From contig NZ_CP114065.1 in assembly GCF_027627575.1 (NCBI RefSeq), forward strand, positions 1,302,001-1,366,000: DNA of 64,000 nt, in the 5' to 3' direction. A program made the translations under genes and the position numbers. This document shows positions 1 through 8,036 of this stretch, one piece after another. This DNA is from Kribbella sp. CA-293567. Its GTDB lineage: Bacteria; Actinomycetota; Actinomycetes; Propionibacteriales; Kribbellaceae. A model generated the notes under the pieces. That model was not told where the DNA came from and made no database searches. It saw only the letters and a program-made list of their open reading frames with translations. Every line of letters starts with the position of its first letter. Within the stretch, counting starts at the first letter, position 1.

Positions 1-901
1 GCTCTTCGCCGTTCTTCACGCCCTCGATGAACGACGCGACGTTGTCGACCGTGCCGATCCGGCGCAGCATCTTCAGCACCGCCTCGTTGGCGCCGCCGTG
101 CAGCGGGCCGTAGAGGGCCGCGATGCCGCCGGTGACCGCGGAGTACGGGTCGACCTGGGTGGAGCCGATCGCCCGGACCGCGTTGGTGGAGGCGTTCTGC
201 TCGTGGTCGGCGTGCAGGATGAACAGGATCTCCAGCGCGCGCACCAGCCGGTCGTCGGCGGCGTACTTGGGCTCACTCATCTTGAACAGCATCGACAGGA
301 AGTTGGCCGCGTAGCTCAGCTCGTTGTCGGGGTAGACGTACGGCTTGCCCTGGGCGTGCCGGTAGGCGAACGCGCCGAGCGTCGGCATCTTCGCGATCAG
401 CCGGCGGATCTGCAGACCCCGCGACTCCTCGTCGAAGATCTCCCGCGACTCCGGGTAGAAGGTGGACAGCGCGCCCACCGAGGCGAGCAGCATGCCCATC
501 GGGTGCGCGTCGTACCGGAAGCCCTGCATGAAGGTCTTCAGGTTCTCGTGCACGAACGTGTGATACGTCACGTCGTGCACCCAGGCCTCGTACTGCGTCT
601 TGTCCGGCAGCGAACCGTTCACCAGCAGGTACGCGACCTCCAGGTAGTTCGACTGCTCCGCGAGCTGCTCGATCGGGTAGCCGCGGTACTCCAGGATGCC
701 CTTGTCGCCGTCGATGAAGGTCACCGAGGAGCGGGTCGAGGCGGTGTTGACGAAGCCGGGGTCGTAGGTGGCCAGGCCACCGTCTCCGTCGGTTGCGCTG
801 ATCTGCTTGAGATCGGCGGCACGGATGGTGCCATCGGTGATGGCAAGGTCGTAGTCCTTGCCGGTCCGGTTGTCCCGGACGGTGAGCGACTGTTCGGTCA
901 C
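1..901 (-). CDS. gltA: citrate synthase, 3' end cut by window edge
   Basis: Catalyses condensation of acetyl-CoA and oxaloacetate to citrate, the entry step of the TCA cycle, in the cytoplasm. I translated the minus strand from a GTG at 899-901, giving a protein that begins MTEQSLTVRDN and stays open to base 1 (300 codons), so the C-terminal quarter is missing. Visible family signatures are the type II N-terminal domain (YRGYPIEQLAEQ), the first catalytic His in LHADHEQNAST and the second in GPLHGGANEAVL. The catalytic Asp lies beyond the window. A GAGGG ribosome-binding site sits just before the GTG. It is transcribed divergently from rplM. Family assignment is secure. Confidence 0.95.
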   Translation of the reverse strand, partial: MTEQSLTVRDNRTGKDYDLAITDGTIRAADLKQISATDGDGGLATYDPGFVNTASTRSSVTFIDGDKGILEYRGYPIEQLAEQSNYLEVAYLLVNGSLPDKTQYEAWVHDVTYHTFVHENLKTFMQGFRYDAHPMGMLLASVGALSTFYPESREIFDEESRGLQIRRLIAKMPTLGAFAYRHAQGKPYVYPDNELSYAANFLSMLFKMSEPKYAADDRLVRALEILFILHADHEQNASTNAVRAIGSTQVDPYSAVTGGIAALYGPLHGGANEAVLKMLRRIGTVDNVASFIEGVKNGEE

Positions 902-1050
902 AATGCCCTCTTCGGAAGCTGGCGCATCGCCGGAGTGAGTGAGGGTAATCGTCGCCGGCGGGACGCGGATCGGACTGCAATCTTCACCGCTAAACTAGTG
1001 CGGTCTCCGGCTGCTTCCAAGCCGGGGTCCCCCACTGGCTCGGGCTCGCT

Positions 1051-1080
1051 TTGACCCCGAGGCGTCCGCGCCGGTATTCT
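1051..1080 (+). promoter_or_regulatory. probable sigma-70-type promoter of rplM-rpsI
   Basis: TTGACC at 1051-1056, an 18-base spacer and TATTCT at 1075-1080 give a plausible housekeeping promoter. It would leave an untranslated leader of about 100 bases before rplM. The 284-base interval 902-1185 holds no convincing gene and must also contain the divergent gltA promoter, which I could not place. Confidence 0.5.
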
Positions 1081-1185
1081 GGGCTGCTGTTGTGCGTTCC
1101 TGGTCCTCGCCGGTGTGATTGCGGGCCGCTCGCCGACGTACCAGTTCTAGATTTGTCACCCTCTGAGAAACGAAGGTCAACGACC

Positions 1186-1629
1186 GTGCGCACGTACAGC
1201 CCGAAACCTGCTGACGTCACCCGTGAGTGGCATGTGATCGACGCCACCGACGTCGTGCTCGGTCGGCTCGCCGTCCAGATTGCCACCCTGCTGCGTGGCA
1301 AGCACAAGCCGACATTCGCTCCGCACGTCGACGGCGGTGACTTCGTCGTCGTCGTCAACGCGTCGAAGATCGCCCTGTCCGGCAACAAGCGGACCGACAA
1401 GCTGGCCTACCGCCACTCGGGTCACCCGGGTGGTCTGACGGCCACGCCGGTCGGCGAGATCCTCGAGAAGGACCCTCGCAAGGCCGTCGAAAAGGCTGTC
1501 TGGGGCATGCTCCCGAAGAACCGTCTGAGCCGCCAGCTGCTGAACAAGCTGAAGGTGTACGCCGGGCCGGAGCACCCGCACGTGGCCCAGCAGCCCAAGC
1601 CGTTCGAGATCACCCAGATCGCTCAGTAG
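1186..1629 (+). CDS. rplM: 50S ribosomal protein L13
   Basis: Large-subunit ribosomal protein. The GTG at 1186, preceded by GAAGGTC, gives 147 residues, the normal bacterial L13 length; the upstream in-frame extension to 1051 is leader sequence. Typical L13 features are [15 protein letters not shown] near the N-terminus, then [21 protein letters not shown] and [15 protein letters not shown]. It is the first gene of the rplM-rpsI pair, with rpsI starting 37 bases after its stop. Confidence 0.97.
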   Translation: MRTYSPKPADVTREWHVIDATDVVLGRLAVQIATLLRGKHKPTFAPHVDGGDFVVVVNASKIALSGNKRTDKLAYRHSGHPGGLTATPVGEILEKDPRKAVEKAVWGMLPKNRLSRQLLNKLKVYAGPEHPHVAQQPKPFEITQIAQ

Positions 1630-1666
1630 TAGCGATCGACGAGCCAGGTAAACGAGGATTCACAGC

Positions 1667-2188
1667 GTGAGCGACATCACCACCGAGACCGAAGCACTCG
1701 ACACCGAGGTCCCCATCGACACCGAGGGCCCGGTTGCCTACACCTCCGAGACGAACCCGAGCCCGGAGCAGCGCGCCGAGTCCGGTCGCGTCGCGGTGAT
1801 CAACCCGGCCGGTGCCACCGGTCGCCGCAAGGAGGCCGTGGCTCGCGTCCGGCTCATCCCCGGCACGGGCACCATCACCGTCAACGGCAAGCCGATCGAC
1901 GTCTACTTCCCGAACAAGGTTCACCAGCAGCATGTGAACGAGCCGTTCGTGGTGGCCGGCCTCGAGGGCTCCTACGACGTCATCGCCCGGATCAACGGCG
2001 GCGGCATCACCGGCCAGGCCGGTGCGCTGCAGCTCGGAATCGCCCGCTGCCTGAACGCCGCGGACGAGGAGGCGAACCGGGCCGGACTGAAGAAGGCCGG
2101 TCTGCTCACCCGCGACGCGCGGATCAAGGAGCGTAAGAAGGCCGGTCTCAAGAAGGCCCGTAAGGCTCCGCAGTACAGCAAGCGCTGA
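1667..2188 (+). CDS. rpsI: 30S ribosomal protein S9
   Basis: Small-subunit ribosomal protein whose C-terminal tail reaches the decoding region. The GTG start gives 173 residues. The conserved S9 domain begins at [12 protein letters not shown] and ends in the basic tail [12 protein letters not shown]. The acidic N-terminal extension of roughly 45 residues ahead of it is usual in actinobacterial S9. It lies 37 bases after rplM and 7 bases before glmM, and is probably cotranscribed with both. Confidence 0.97.
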   Translation: MSDITTETEALDTEVPIDTEGPVAYTSETNPSPEQRAESGRVAVINPAGATGRRKEAVARVRLIPGTGTITVNGKPIDVYFPNKVHQQHVNEPFVVAGLEGSYDVIARINGGGITGQAGALQLGIARCLNAADEEANRAGLKKAGLLTRDARIKERKKAGLKKARKAPQYSKR

Positions 2189-2195
2189 TCACCTG

Positions 2196-3542
2196 ATGTC
2201 GCGTTTGTTCGGCACGGACGGAGTCCGTGGCCTGGCGAACGTGGATCTCACCGCGGAGCTGGCGCTCGACCTCTCGGTCGCGGCAGCTCACGTACTCGGC
2301 GAGGCCGGTGCCTTCGAAGGGCACCGGCCGCGCGCCGTTGTGGGGCGGGATCCGCGAGCCAGTGGTGAGTTCCTCGAAGCAGCCGTGGTGGCCGGTCTGG
2401 CCTCCGCCGGCGTCGATGTCGTCCGGCTCGGCGTACTGCCGACCCCGGCCGTCGCCTACCTGACCGGCTCGACCGGTTCCGATCTCGGCGTGATGCTGTC
2501 GGCCAGCCACAACCCGATGCCCGACAACGGCATCAAGTTCCTGGCCCGGGGCGGGATCAAGCTCGACGACGTGATCGAGGACGCGATCGAGGCCCGGACC
2601 GGCGAGGAGTGGCAGCGCCCGACCGGCGCCAAGGTCGGTCGTGTGCTCGACGACGGGCAGGGGTTCGAGACCTACGTCTCGCACCTGGTCCGCTCGGCCC
2701 CGAACCGTTTCGACGGCGTCAAGGTGGTGATCGACTGCGCCAACGGCGCGGCATCGCTGACCGCTCCCGAAGCGCTGCGCCGGCTCGGCGCCGAGGTGAT
2801 CACGTACGCCGCCGCACCGGACGGCCTGAACATCAACCTCAACTGCGGTTCGACCCACATGGAGGGTCTGCGGCGCGAGGTGATCGGGCACGGTGCCGAT
2901 CTCGGGATCGCGCTCGACGGTGACGCCGACCGCTGCCTGGCCGTGGACGCGGCCGGCGAGTTCGTCGACGGCGACCAGATCCTGGCCGTGCTCGCGCTGG
3001 CGATGCGCGACTCGGGCCGGCTCTCCAACGACACCGTGGTGGCGACCGTGATGAGCAACCTGGGCTTCGTCCAGGCGATGGTCCGGGAGCGGATCGCGGT
3101 CGAGCAGACCAAGGTCGGCGACCGGTACGTCCTGGAGGCGATGAAGGCCGGCGGTCACAAGCTCGGCGGCGAACAGTCCGGCCACGTGATCCTCTCCGAT
3201 CACGCGACCACCGGTGACGGCACGCTGACCGCCGTCATGCTGCTCGCCCGGATCGCTCAGACCGGCAAGGGTCTGGCCGACCTGGCCGCGGTGATGACCC
3301 GGCTGCCGCAGGTCCTGATCAACGTCCCGGACGTCGACAAGAGCCGCGCCGGCACCGACACCGACGTACAGGCCGCGGTGGCCGCCGCCACCGCTCGCCT
3401 GGGTGACACCGGCCGCGTTCTGCTGCGTCCTTCGGGGACGGAGCCGCTCGTCCGGGTCATGGTCGAGGCAGAGTCCTCCGCCACCGCCCAGGAGGTCGCT
3501 CACGACCTCGCCGGCATCGTGGAGAAGTCGCTCAAGCTCTGA
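2196..3542 (+). CDS. glmM: phosphoglucosamine mutase
   Basis: Interconverts glucosamine-6-phosphate and glucosamine-1-phosphate on the way to UDP-GlcNAc for cell-wall synthesis. At 448 residues it is full length. It opens with [10 protein letters not shown] and carries the phosphoserine loop [15 protein letters not shown], the metal loop DGDADR and the C-terminal phosphate-binding [12 protein letters not shown]. It directly follows rpsI and ends at a strong terminator, so it closes the ribosomal-protein operon. This links sugar-nucleotide supply to the murein-recycling operon further on, although the two are separate transcription units. Confidence 0.97.
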   Translation: MSRLFGTDGVRGLANVDLTAELALDLSVAAAHVLGEAGAFEGHRPRAVVGRDPRASGEFLEAAVVAGLASAGVDVVRLGVLPTPAVAYLTGSTGSDLGVMLSASHNPMPDNGIKFLARGGIKLDDVIEDAIEARTGEEWQRPTGAKVGRVLDDGQGFETYVSHLVRSAPNRFDGVKVVIDCANGAASLTAPEALRRLGAEVITYAAAPDGLNINLNCGSTHMEGLRREVIGHGADLGIALDGDADRCLAVDAAGEFVDGDQILAVLALAMRDSGRLSNDTVVATVMSNLGFVQAMVRERIAVEQTKVGDRYVLEAMKAGGHKLGGEQSGHVILSDHATTGDGTLTAVMLLARIAQTGKGLADLAAVMTRLPQVLINVPDVDKSRAGTDTDVQAAVAAATARLGDTGRVLLRPSGTEPLVRVMVEAESSATAQEVAHDLAGIVEKSLKL

Positions 3543-3552
3543 CGCAAGCCCT

Positions 3553-3587
3553 GAACCCCCGCTGACGCACCTCGTCAGCGGGGGTTC
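3553..3587 (+). terminator. Rho-independent terminator after glmM
   Basis: A perfect 15-base inverted repeat (3553-3567 and 3573-3587, core CCCCCGCTGACG / CGTCAGCGGGGG) with a 5-base loop is followed by TTGCTT. It lies 10 bases after the glmM stop and cleanly ends the rplM-rpsI-glmM unit. Confidence 0.9.
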
Positions 3588-3678
3588 TTGCTTGCGGCGT
3601 ACTGGTCCATACTCGACGTGAGATCGCTCTCATCATCTCTGCAGCACGCCCCATGCCCGTCAGAGAAGGAGATTCACC

Positions 3679-4485
3679 GTGAGGATCAGTCGAGCTCTAC
3701 TGGCGCTTGCGACCTTGTTCGCGCTGCTGTCCCCGCTCAGCACCGCGGAGGCCGCGCCCGTCCCGAAGAAGGGCGTCAGCACCTGGTACATGAACGGTGT
3801 CACCCAGGCCCTGCAGGACTCCCGGGTCAGCTGGTACTACAACTGGGACTCCGGGCGGGCAGGGATCGCCTCGCCGGCCGGAGTCGAGTTCGTCCCGATG
3901 ATCTGGGGGCCGAACCACGTCACCGACCAGCGCCTCAACGAAGCCAAGAACTCCGGTACGACGCTGCTCGGCTTCAACGAACCGGACCTGGCCGGCCAGT
4001 CGAACATGACTGTCGACCAGGCCCTCAACCTCTGGCCGCGGTTGCAGGCGACCGGGATGCGACTCGGCAGCCCTGCGGTCGCGTACGGCGGTGACCGGGC
4101 CGGTGGCTGGCTCGACCGGTTCCTGGCCGGTGCCCGGGCCCGCGGCTACCGCGTCGACTTCATCACCCTGCACTGGTACGGCTCGGACTTCAGCGACGCG
4201 GCGGTCGGTCACCTGAAGAGCTATGTCGACGCCGTCTGGAACAAGTACCGGGTGAAGATCTGGCTGACCGAGTTCAGCCTGATCGACTGGAGCACCGGCA
4301 CCGCCCGCTATCCCACCCAGGCCCAGCTGGCCCGCTTCGCCACCAATTCCGGCGCGATGCTGAACGCCCACCCGGCGGTCGAGCGCTACGCCTGGTTCGC
4401 GCTGCCCACCGACCGCTCCGGCACCGGCCTCTACCACGGCGCCACCCCGAACGAGGTGGGCCGCGCCTACCGCGCGATCGGCTGA
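3679..4485 (+). CDS. secreted glycoside hydrolase, GH128-type (Glyco_hydro_cc) putative endo-beta-1,3-glucanase
   Basis: A predicted exported beta-glucan hydrolase. The GTG start follows AAGGAG at suitable spacing and opens a Sec signal peptide of about 27 residues ending at AEAA. The mature domain of about 240 residues matches the GH128/Asl1-like TIM-barrel pattern: KKGVSTWY at the start, the putative acid/base Glu in GFNEPDL, HWYG in the middle, the putative nucleophile Glu in WLTEFSLI, and RYAWFAL near the end. It stands alone between the glmM terminator and the sigma-factor operon. Substrate is inferred from family only; fungal cell-wall glucan would suit a soil actinobacterium. Confidence 0.8.
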   Translation: MRISRALLALATLFALLSPLSTAEAAPVPKKGVSTWYMNGVTQALQDSRVSWYYNWDSGRAGIASPAGVEFVPMIWGPNHVTDQRLNEAKNSGTTLLGFNEPDLAGQSNMTVDQALNLWPRLQATGMRLGSPAVAYGGDRAGGWLDRFLAGARARGYRVDFITLHWYGSDFSDAAVGHLKSYVDAVWNKYRVKIWLTEFSLIDWSTGTARYPTQAQLARFATNSGAMLNAHPAVERYAWFALPTDRSGTGLYHGATPNEVGRAYRAIG

Positions 4486-4512
4486 CCCCGGCGACAGGGT
4501 TTGATGCGATGC

Positions 4513-4537
4513 AACTTCGGCTCCTCTGCTTTCCGTA
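4513..4537 (+). promoter_or_regulatory. candidate ECF-type promoter of the sigma-factor operon
   Basis: A GCAACTT element (AAC at 4513-4515) and CGTA at 4534-4537 lie upstream of the sigma gene. AAC plus CGTA-like boxes are typical of ECF sigma factors, so autoregulation is plausible. The 18-base gap is slightly long and this is inference. Confidence 0.4.
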
Positions 4538-4568
4538 CTAAGGGGGACAGAGGAGAGTGGAGGGCACG

Positions 4569-5078
4569 ATGCCGGATCGGGATCGGGACTACGTCGAGTT
4601 CGTCGAAGCGTCCAGTACGACGCTGCGGCGGACCGCCTACCTGGTCTGTGGCGACTGGCATCGCGCCGACGACGTCGTCCAGGACGCGCTGTACAAGCTG
4701 TACCTGTCCTGGTCGAAGGTGGATCGCAGCGGGAACCCGCTCGCGTACGCCCGCCGCGTCGTCGTCAACGCGGCCCTGGACATCGGTCGGCGCCCCTGGC
4801 GCCGGGAAGTGCCGACCGACCGGCTGCTCGAGCGACCCCGGACCGACGACCCCGCCGGTGCGCAGGCCGACCGCGACGAGGTCCTCTCGGCCCTGGCCGG
4901 GCTGGGCCCGAGACAGCGGGCCTGCGTCGTACTCCGGTACTACGAGGATCTCTCGATCGAGCAGACCGCCGAGATCCTGGACTGCTCGCCGGGCACGGTG
5001 AAGAGCCAGACCGCTCGCGGACTCGAGACTCTCCGGCACGCCATCAACCGGACCCGCGCGGTCGGGCCGGTCTCGTGA
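4569..5078 (+). CDS. SigE-family (ECF-like) RNA polymerase sigma factor
   Basis: Directs RNA polymerase to a specialised promoter set. The ATG at 4569 is chosen because GGAGGG lies 5 bases upstream; a GTG at 4557 would add four residues. The protein has about 169 residues: sigma-70 region 2 at roughly 10-75 (AYLVCGDWHRADDVVQDALYKLY) and region 4 at roughly 105-160 (LGPRQRACVVLRYYEDLS, then TAEILDCSPGTVKSQ as the helix-turn-helix). This is the actinobacterial SigE-like subfamily found beside membrane proteins. Its stop overlaps the start region of the next gene, so the two are probably a sigma factor and its controller. Confidence 0.88.
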   Translation: MPDRDRDYVEFVEASSTTLRRTAYLVCGDWHRADDVVQDALYKLYLSWSKVDRSGNPLAYARRVVVNAALDIGRRPWRREVPTDRLLERPRTDDPAGAQADRDEVLSALAGLGPRQRACVVLRYYEDLSIEQTAEILDCSPGTVKSQTARGLETLRHAINRTRAVGPVS

Positions 5079-5089
5079 AGGGGACGGAC

Positions 5090-6106
5090 ATGCAGGACGA
5101 CCAGGAGATCGGCGCCGAACTCCACCGCTTGGCGGCGGCCGACCCACTGACCACGATCGACGCGGCCGGCCTGCTGGAGCGTGGCCGGCGGGGCCGTCGC
5201 CGGCGCCGAGTGCTCTCCGTCACCGGGGTGACAGCGGGCGTGGCCGCGATCGCGCTCGGCGCCGGGCTGTTGCCGGGCGCCGGTCTCGGGGCGACCGGCC
5301 GCAAGCCGGAGGTCGCGTCGTCCACCAGCGCCGAAGCGTTGTTCACCCCGCTGCCCGGTGTGCCGCGGGGTGAGGGCGCCTTGGGGAAGGTGACCGAGAA
5401 GGAGGCCCTCCGCCGCTGCGCCATTCGGTACGGCGTGCAACGGCTGGCGAAGTTCCATCCCGAGGTTTATCGCTCGACCATGACGATCTCGGGGGTGTTC
5501 AGCGGCCCGCCCGGTGCGAGGAAGATGACTCCTGGCTGCCTGGTCCCGGGAGACTCACGGCCGTCGGCGGCGGCGATCGCGAAGGTGAAGGCCGACCCGC
5601 TGCCGCGCTCCACCGACGGCCAGCTGCTGGCCTGCTCGGTCCAGCTGTGGCACGACCTGACGAAGTGGCGTGTAGTCGCCACCGCTTCGATCGACAGCAC
5701 CGCGGTGAAACTGCTGATCGTCTCGCCGTCCGGCCGGAGTGCCGCCGACTGTGAGCTTTCAACGTCCCGAAGCAGAGTTTTCGGCAGCGGATCGTCAGCG
5801 AAGATCTTCACCACCGAGCACCCGAACGCGAACTCGCTGGGAAACATCGTCTCGTTCGGCAGCGGCACCAGATGCCCGTCCGCGCCGTGCGCCGGCTGGG
5901 TCGCCGTCAACGCCGGCCGGATCGATCCCAAGATGACCCGGGTGCTGATCACGGCCGTCAACGGCCGGACCCACGAGCTCACCATCACCAACGGCTGGTT
6001 CAGCATCCTCTGGGCGAACGGCGACCTCCAGGCCCGGATGGACGCGCGGGTGACCGGCTTCGACGCGGCCGGGAACATCGTCAAGACCGTCAAGGTCCGC
6101 CGCTGA
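5090..6106 (+). CDS. single-pass membrane protein, probable partner of the adjacent sigma factor
   Basis: No known enzyme domain is visible. The ATG at 5090 follows AAGGGG; a GTG at 5075 overlapping the sigma stop is an alternative. About 50 N-terminal residues are cytoplasmic, followed by an arginine cluster (RRGRRRRR), one transmembrane helix (SVTGVTAGVAAIALGAGLL) and an extracytoplasmic domain of about 260 residues with several Cys. This layout, and its coupling to a SigE-family sigma gene, fits the anti-sigma-like or signal-sensing proteins that accompany such factors, but a classical zinc anti-sigma motif is absent. The role is inferred from context. Confidence 0.6.
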   Translation: MQDDQEIGAELHRLAAADPLTTIDAAGLLERGRRGRRRRRVLSVTGVTAGVAAIALGAGLLPGAGLGATGRKPEVASSTSAEALFTPLPGVPRGEGALGKVTEKEALRRCAIRYGVQRLAKFHPEVYRSTMTISGVFSGPPGARKMTPGCLVPGDSRPSAAAIAKVKADPLPRSTDGQLLACSVQLWHDLTKWRVVATASIDSTAVKLLIVSPSGRSAADCELSTSRSRVFGSGSSAKIFTTEHPNANSLGNIVSFGSGTRCPSAPCAGWVAVNAGRIDPKMTRVLITAVNGRTHELTITNGWFSILWANGDLQARMDARVTGFDAAGNIVKTVKVRR

Positions 6107-6137
6107 AACAGTGTGCTAGCTGCTAGGACGCTGTTTC
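6105..6137 (+). terminator. hairpin terminator after the sigma-factor operon
   Basis: GAAACAGTGTGCTAGC (6105-6120) pairs with GCTAGGACGCTGTTTC (6122-6137) with one mismatch and one G-T pair. It begins within the stop codon of the membrane protein. There is no T-tract, as is common in actinobacteria. Confidence 0.6.
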
Positions 6138-6153
6138 AAGCGGTAGTTTCCCC

Positions 6154-6182
6154 TTGACCCGACCTCCGTACGTGGGTAACTT
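6154..6182 (+). promoter_or_regulatory. sigma-70-type promoter of the murein-recycling operon
   Basis: TTGACC at 6154-6159, a 17-base spacer and TAACTT at 6177-6182, placed about 50 bases before the first GH3 gene, which has GAGGGG as its ribosome-binding site. Confidence 0.65.
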
Positions 6183-6230
6183 TCGCGTGCGGGGGCACGG
6201 TTGTAATTCAATTACCTTGAGGGGTCGGTC

Positions 6231-8036
6231 ATGTCCGCCTTGCGCCGTTTTGCCGTAGCCAGCCTTGGTCTGGCGACCATCGCCACACTGACGCCGGGGG
6301 TCGCCGTCAGCGCGGCGCCGCCCGAGCCGCAGCCGGCCGGCTTCACCAACCTGCAGCAGGCCACCAAGGCGCTGCAGCAGATGACGCTCGAAGACAAGAT
6401 CGGGCAGCTGTTCGTGCTGTTCGCCTACGGGCCGGACGCCACCAAGCCGGACGCCCGCAACACCGCCCTGTACGGCGTCGCGACACCCGCCGAGGTGATC
6501 GCGAAGTACAAGCCGGGTGGCTGGATCTACTTCAACGCACGGGACAACGTGCAGAACCCGACCCAGCTGGCGACGTACTCCAACCAGTTGCAGCAGGCGG
6601 CCCTCAAGACGGGCCTGCGGCTGCCGCTGACGATCGCCACCGACCAGGAGCAGGGCGTCGTGGTCCGGGTCGGGCCGCCCGCCACCCAGTTCGGCGGCAA
6701 CATGGCGCACGGCGCCGCCCGTGACACCAAGGACGCCCGGACCGCGGCGGGTATCACCGGACGCGAGCTGAAGGCGATGGGCATCCGGCAGGACTACGCC
6801 CCGGTCGCCGACGTCAACGTCAACGCCCTCAACCCGGTGATCGGCGTGCGCTCGTTCTCCAGCGATCCGAAGCTGGTCTCGGACCTGACGGTCGCGCAGA
6901 CCAAGGGCTACCAGCAGGACGCCGGCATCACCGCGACGGCGAAGCACTTCCCGGGCCACGGTGACACCGCGACCGACAGCCACACCGGCCTGCCGGTGAT
7001 CAACCACACCCTGCAGGAGTGGAACACGATCGACGCGCCGCCGTTCAAGGCCGCGATCAAGGCCGGGATCGACTCGATCATGACCGCCCACATCGTGGTC
7101 CCGTCGCTCGACCCGTCCGGTGACCCGGCCACGCTGAGCAAGCCGATCCTGACCGGCGTCCTGCGCAACCAGCTCGGCTTCAAGGGCCTGATCATCACCG
7201 ACGCGCTGGAGATGGCCGCGGTCCGGGCGAAGTACGGCGACGCCGAGGTGGCGGTCCGCGCGATCGAGGCCGGGGCCGACCAGCTGCTCCTGCCGCCGGC
7301 GCCGGACGCGCAGTTCAAGGCGGTCGTCGACGCGGTGAAGTCGGGCCGGATCAGCGAGCGCCAGATCAACGAGAGCGTGCTGCGGGTGCTGGTGATGAAG
7401 CTCAAGAACGGCGGGCTGTTCCAGCCCTTCGTCGACCCGGCCAAGGTCGTCCGGACAGTCGGTACGCCGGGCCACCTGGCGACCGCGCAGCAGATCGTCG
7501 ACAAGAGCATCACGCTGGTCAAGAACAGCACCAACACGCTGCCGCTCAGCAACCAGGCCCGCAACGTCCTCGTCACCGGCTGGGGCGTCGCCACCACCCA
7601 GTCGCTGGCCACCAGCCTGACCAAGCGGGGGGCGACCACGACGGTCGCGCAGACCGGCGCGGCACCGACCGATGCGGCGATCGCCGACGCGGTCGCGAAG
7701 GCGCAGGCCAACGACGTCACCGTCGTGCTGACCCAGAAGGCCTGGGACACCACCGTCACCGACAAGCTGGCCAAGCAGCAGAAGCTGGTCAAGGACCTGC
7801 TGGCCACCGGCAAGACCGTGATCGTGGTCGCCGTCCGCGACCCGTACGACATCGCGTACTTCGACCAGGCACCGACCTACGTGGCGACCTACGGCTACCA
7901 GGCGGTCTCGATGGAGTCGCTGGCCAAGGTCCTGTACGGCGAGATCGCGCCGGCCGGCAAGCTCCCGGTCGACATCCCGGTCGCGGGCGCCCCCGCCACG
8001 CCGCTCTACAAGTTCGGCCACGGGCTGTCCTGGTGA
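6231..8036 (+). CDS. nagZ: secreted GH3 beta-N-acetylhexosaminidase, NagZ-like
   Basis: Removes terminal beta-GlcNAc from peptidoglycan fragments. The 601 residues begin with a Sec signal peptide of about 27 residues. The GH3 TIM-barrel carries the NagZ-specific loop KHFPGHGDTATDSH (residues 238-251), in which the Asp-Ser-His dyad replaces the usual acid/base Glu, and the nucleophile Asp324 in IITDALEM. A C-terminal alpha/beta sandwich domain (about 400-600) matches the two-domain, exported NagZ of Bacillus subtilis rather than the short cytoplasmic enterobacterial type. It is the first gene of an operon that continues to namZ and amiE. Its TGA overlaps the GTG of a paralogue. Confidence 0.88.
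   Translation: MSALRRFAVASLGLATIATLTPGVAVSAAPPEPQPAGFTNLQQATKALQQMTLEDKIGQLFVLFAYGPDATKPDARNTALYGVATPAEVIAKYKPGGWIYFNARDNVQNPTQLATYSNQLQQAALKTGLRLPLTIATDQEQGVVVRVGPPATQFGGNMAHGAARDTKDARTAAGITGRELKAMGIRQDYAPVADVNVNALNPVIGVRSFSSDPKLVSDLTVAQTKGYQQDAGITATAKHFPGHGDTATDSHTGLPVINHTLQEWNTIDAPPFKAAIKAGIDSIMTAHIVVPSLDPSGDPATLSKPILTGVLRNQLGFKGLIITDALEMAAVRAKYGDAEVAVRAIEAGADQLLLPPAPDAQFKAVVDAVKSGRISERQINESVLRVLVMKLKNGGLFQPFVDPAKVVRTVGTPGHLATAQQIVDKSITLVKNSTNTLPLSNQARNVLVTGWGVATTQSLATSLTKRGATTTVAQTGAAPTDAAIADAVAKAQANDVTVVLTQKAWDTTVTDKLAKQQKLVKDLLATGKTVIVVAVRDPYDIAYFDQAPTYVATYGYQAVSMESLAKVLYGEIAPAGKLPVDIPVAGAPATPLYKFGHGLSW

Noticed and set aside
98..1054. Plus-strand ORF of 318 codons across the citrate synthase gene
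   Set aside because: It is antisense to a clearly recognisable citrate synthase; the predicted protein is Arg/Val-rich with no domain.
2148..3503. Minus-strand ORF of 451 codons opposite glmM
   Set aside because: High-G+C antisense shadow; glmM on the plus strand has every family motif.
6123..8021. Minus-strand ORF of 632 codons opposite the first GH3 gene
   Set aside because: Low-complexity Arg/Gly/Val translation, no motif, and it would run through the visible promoter and terminator.
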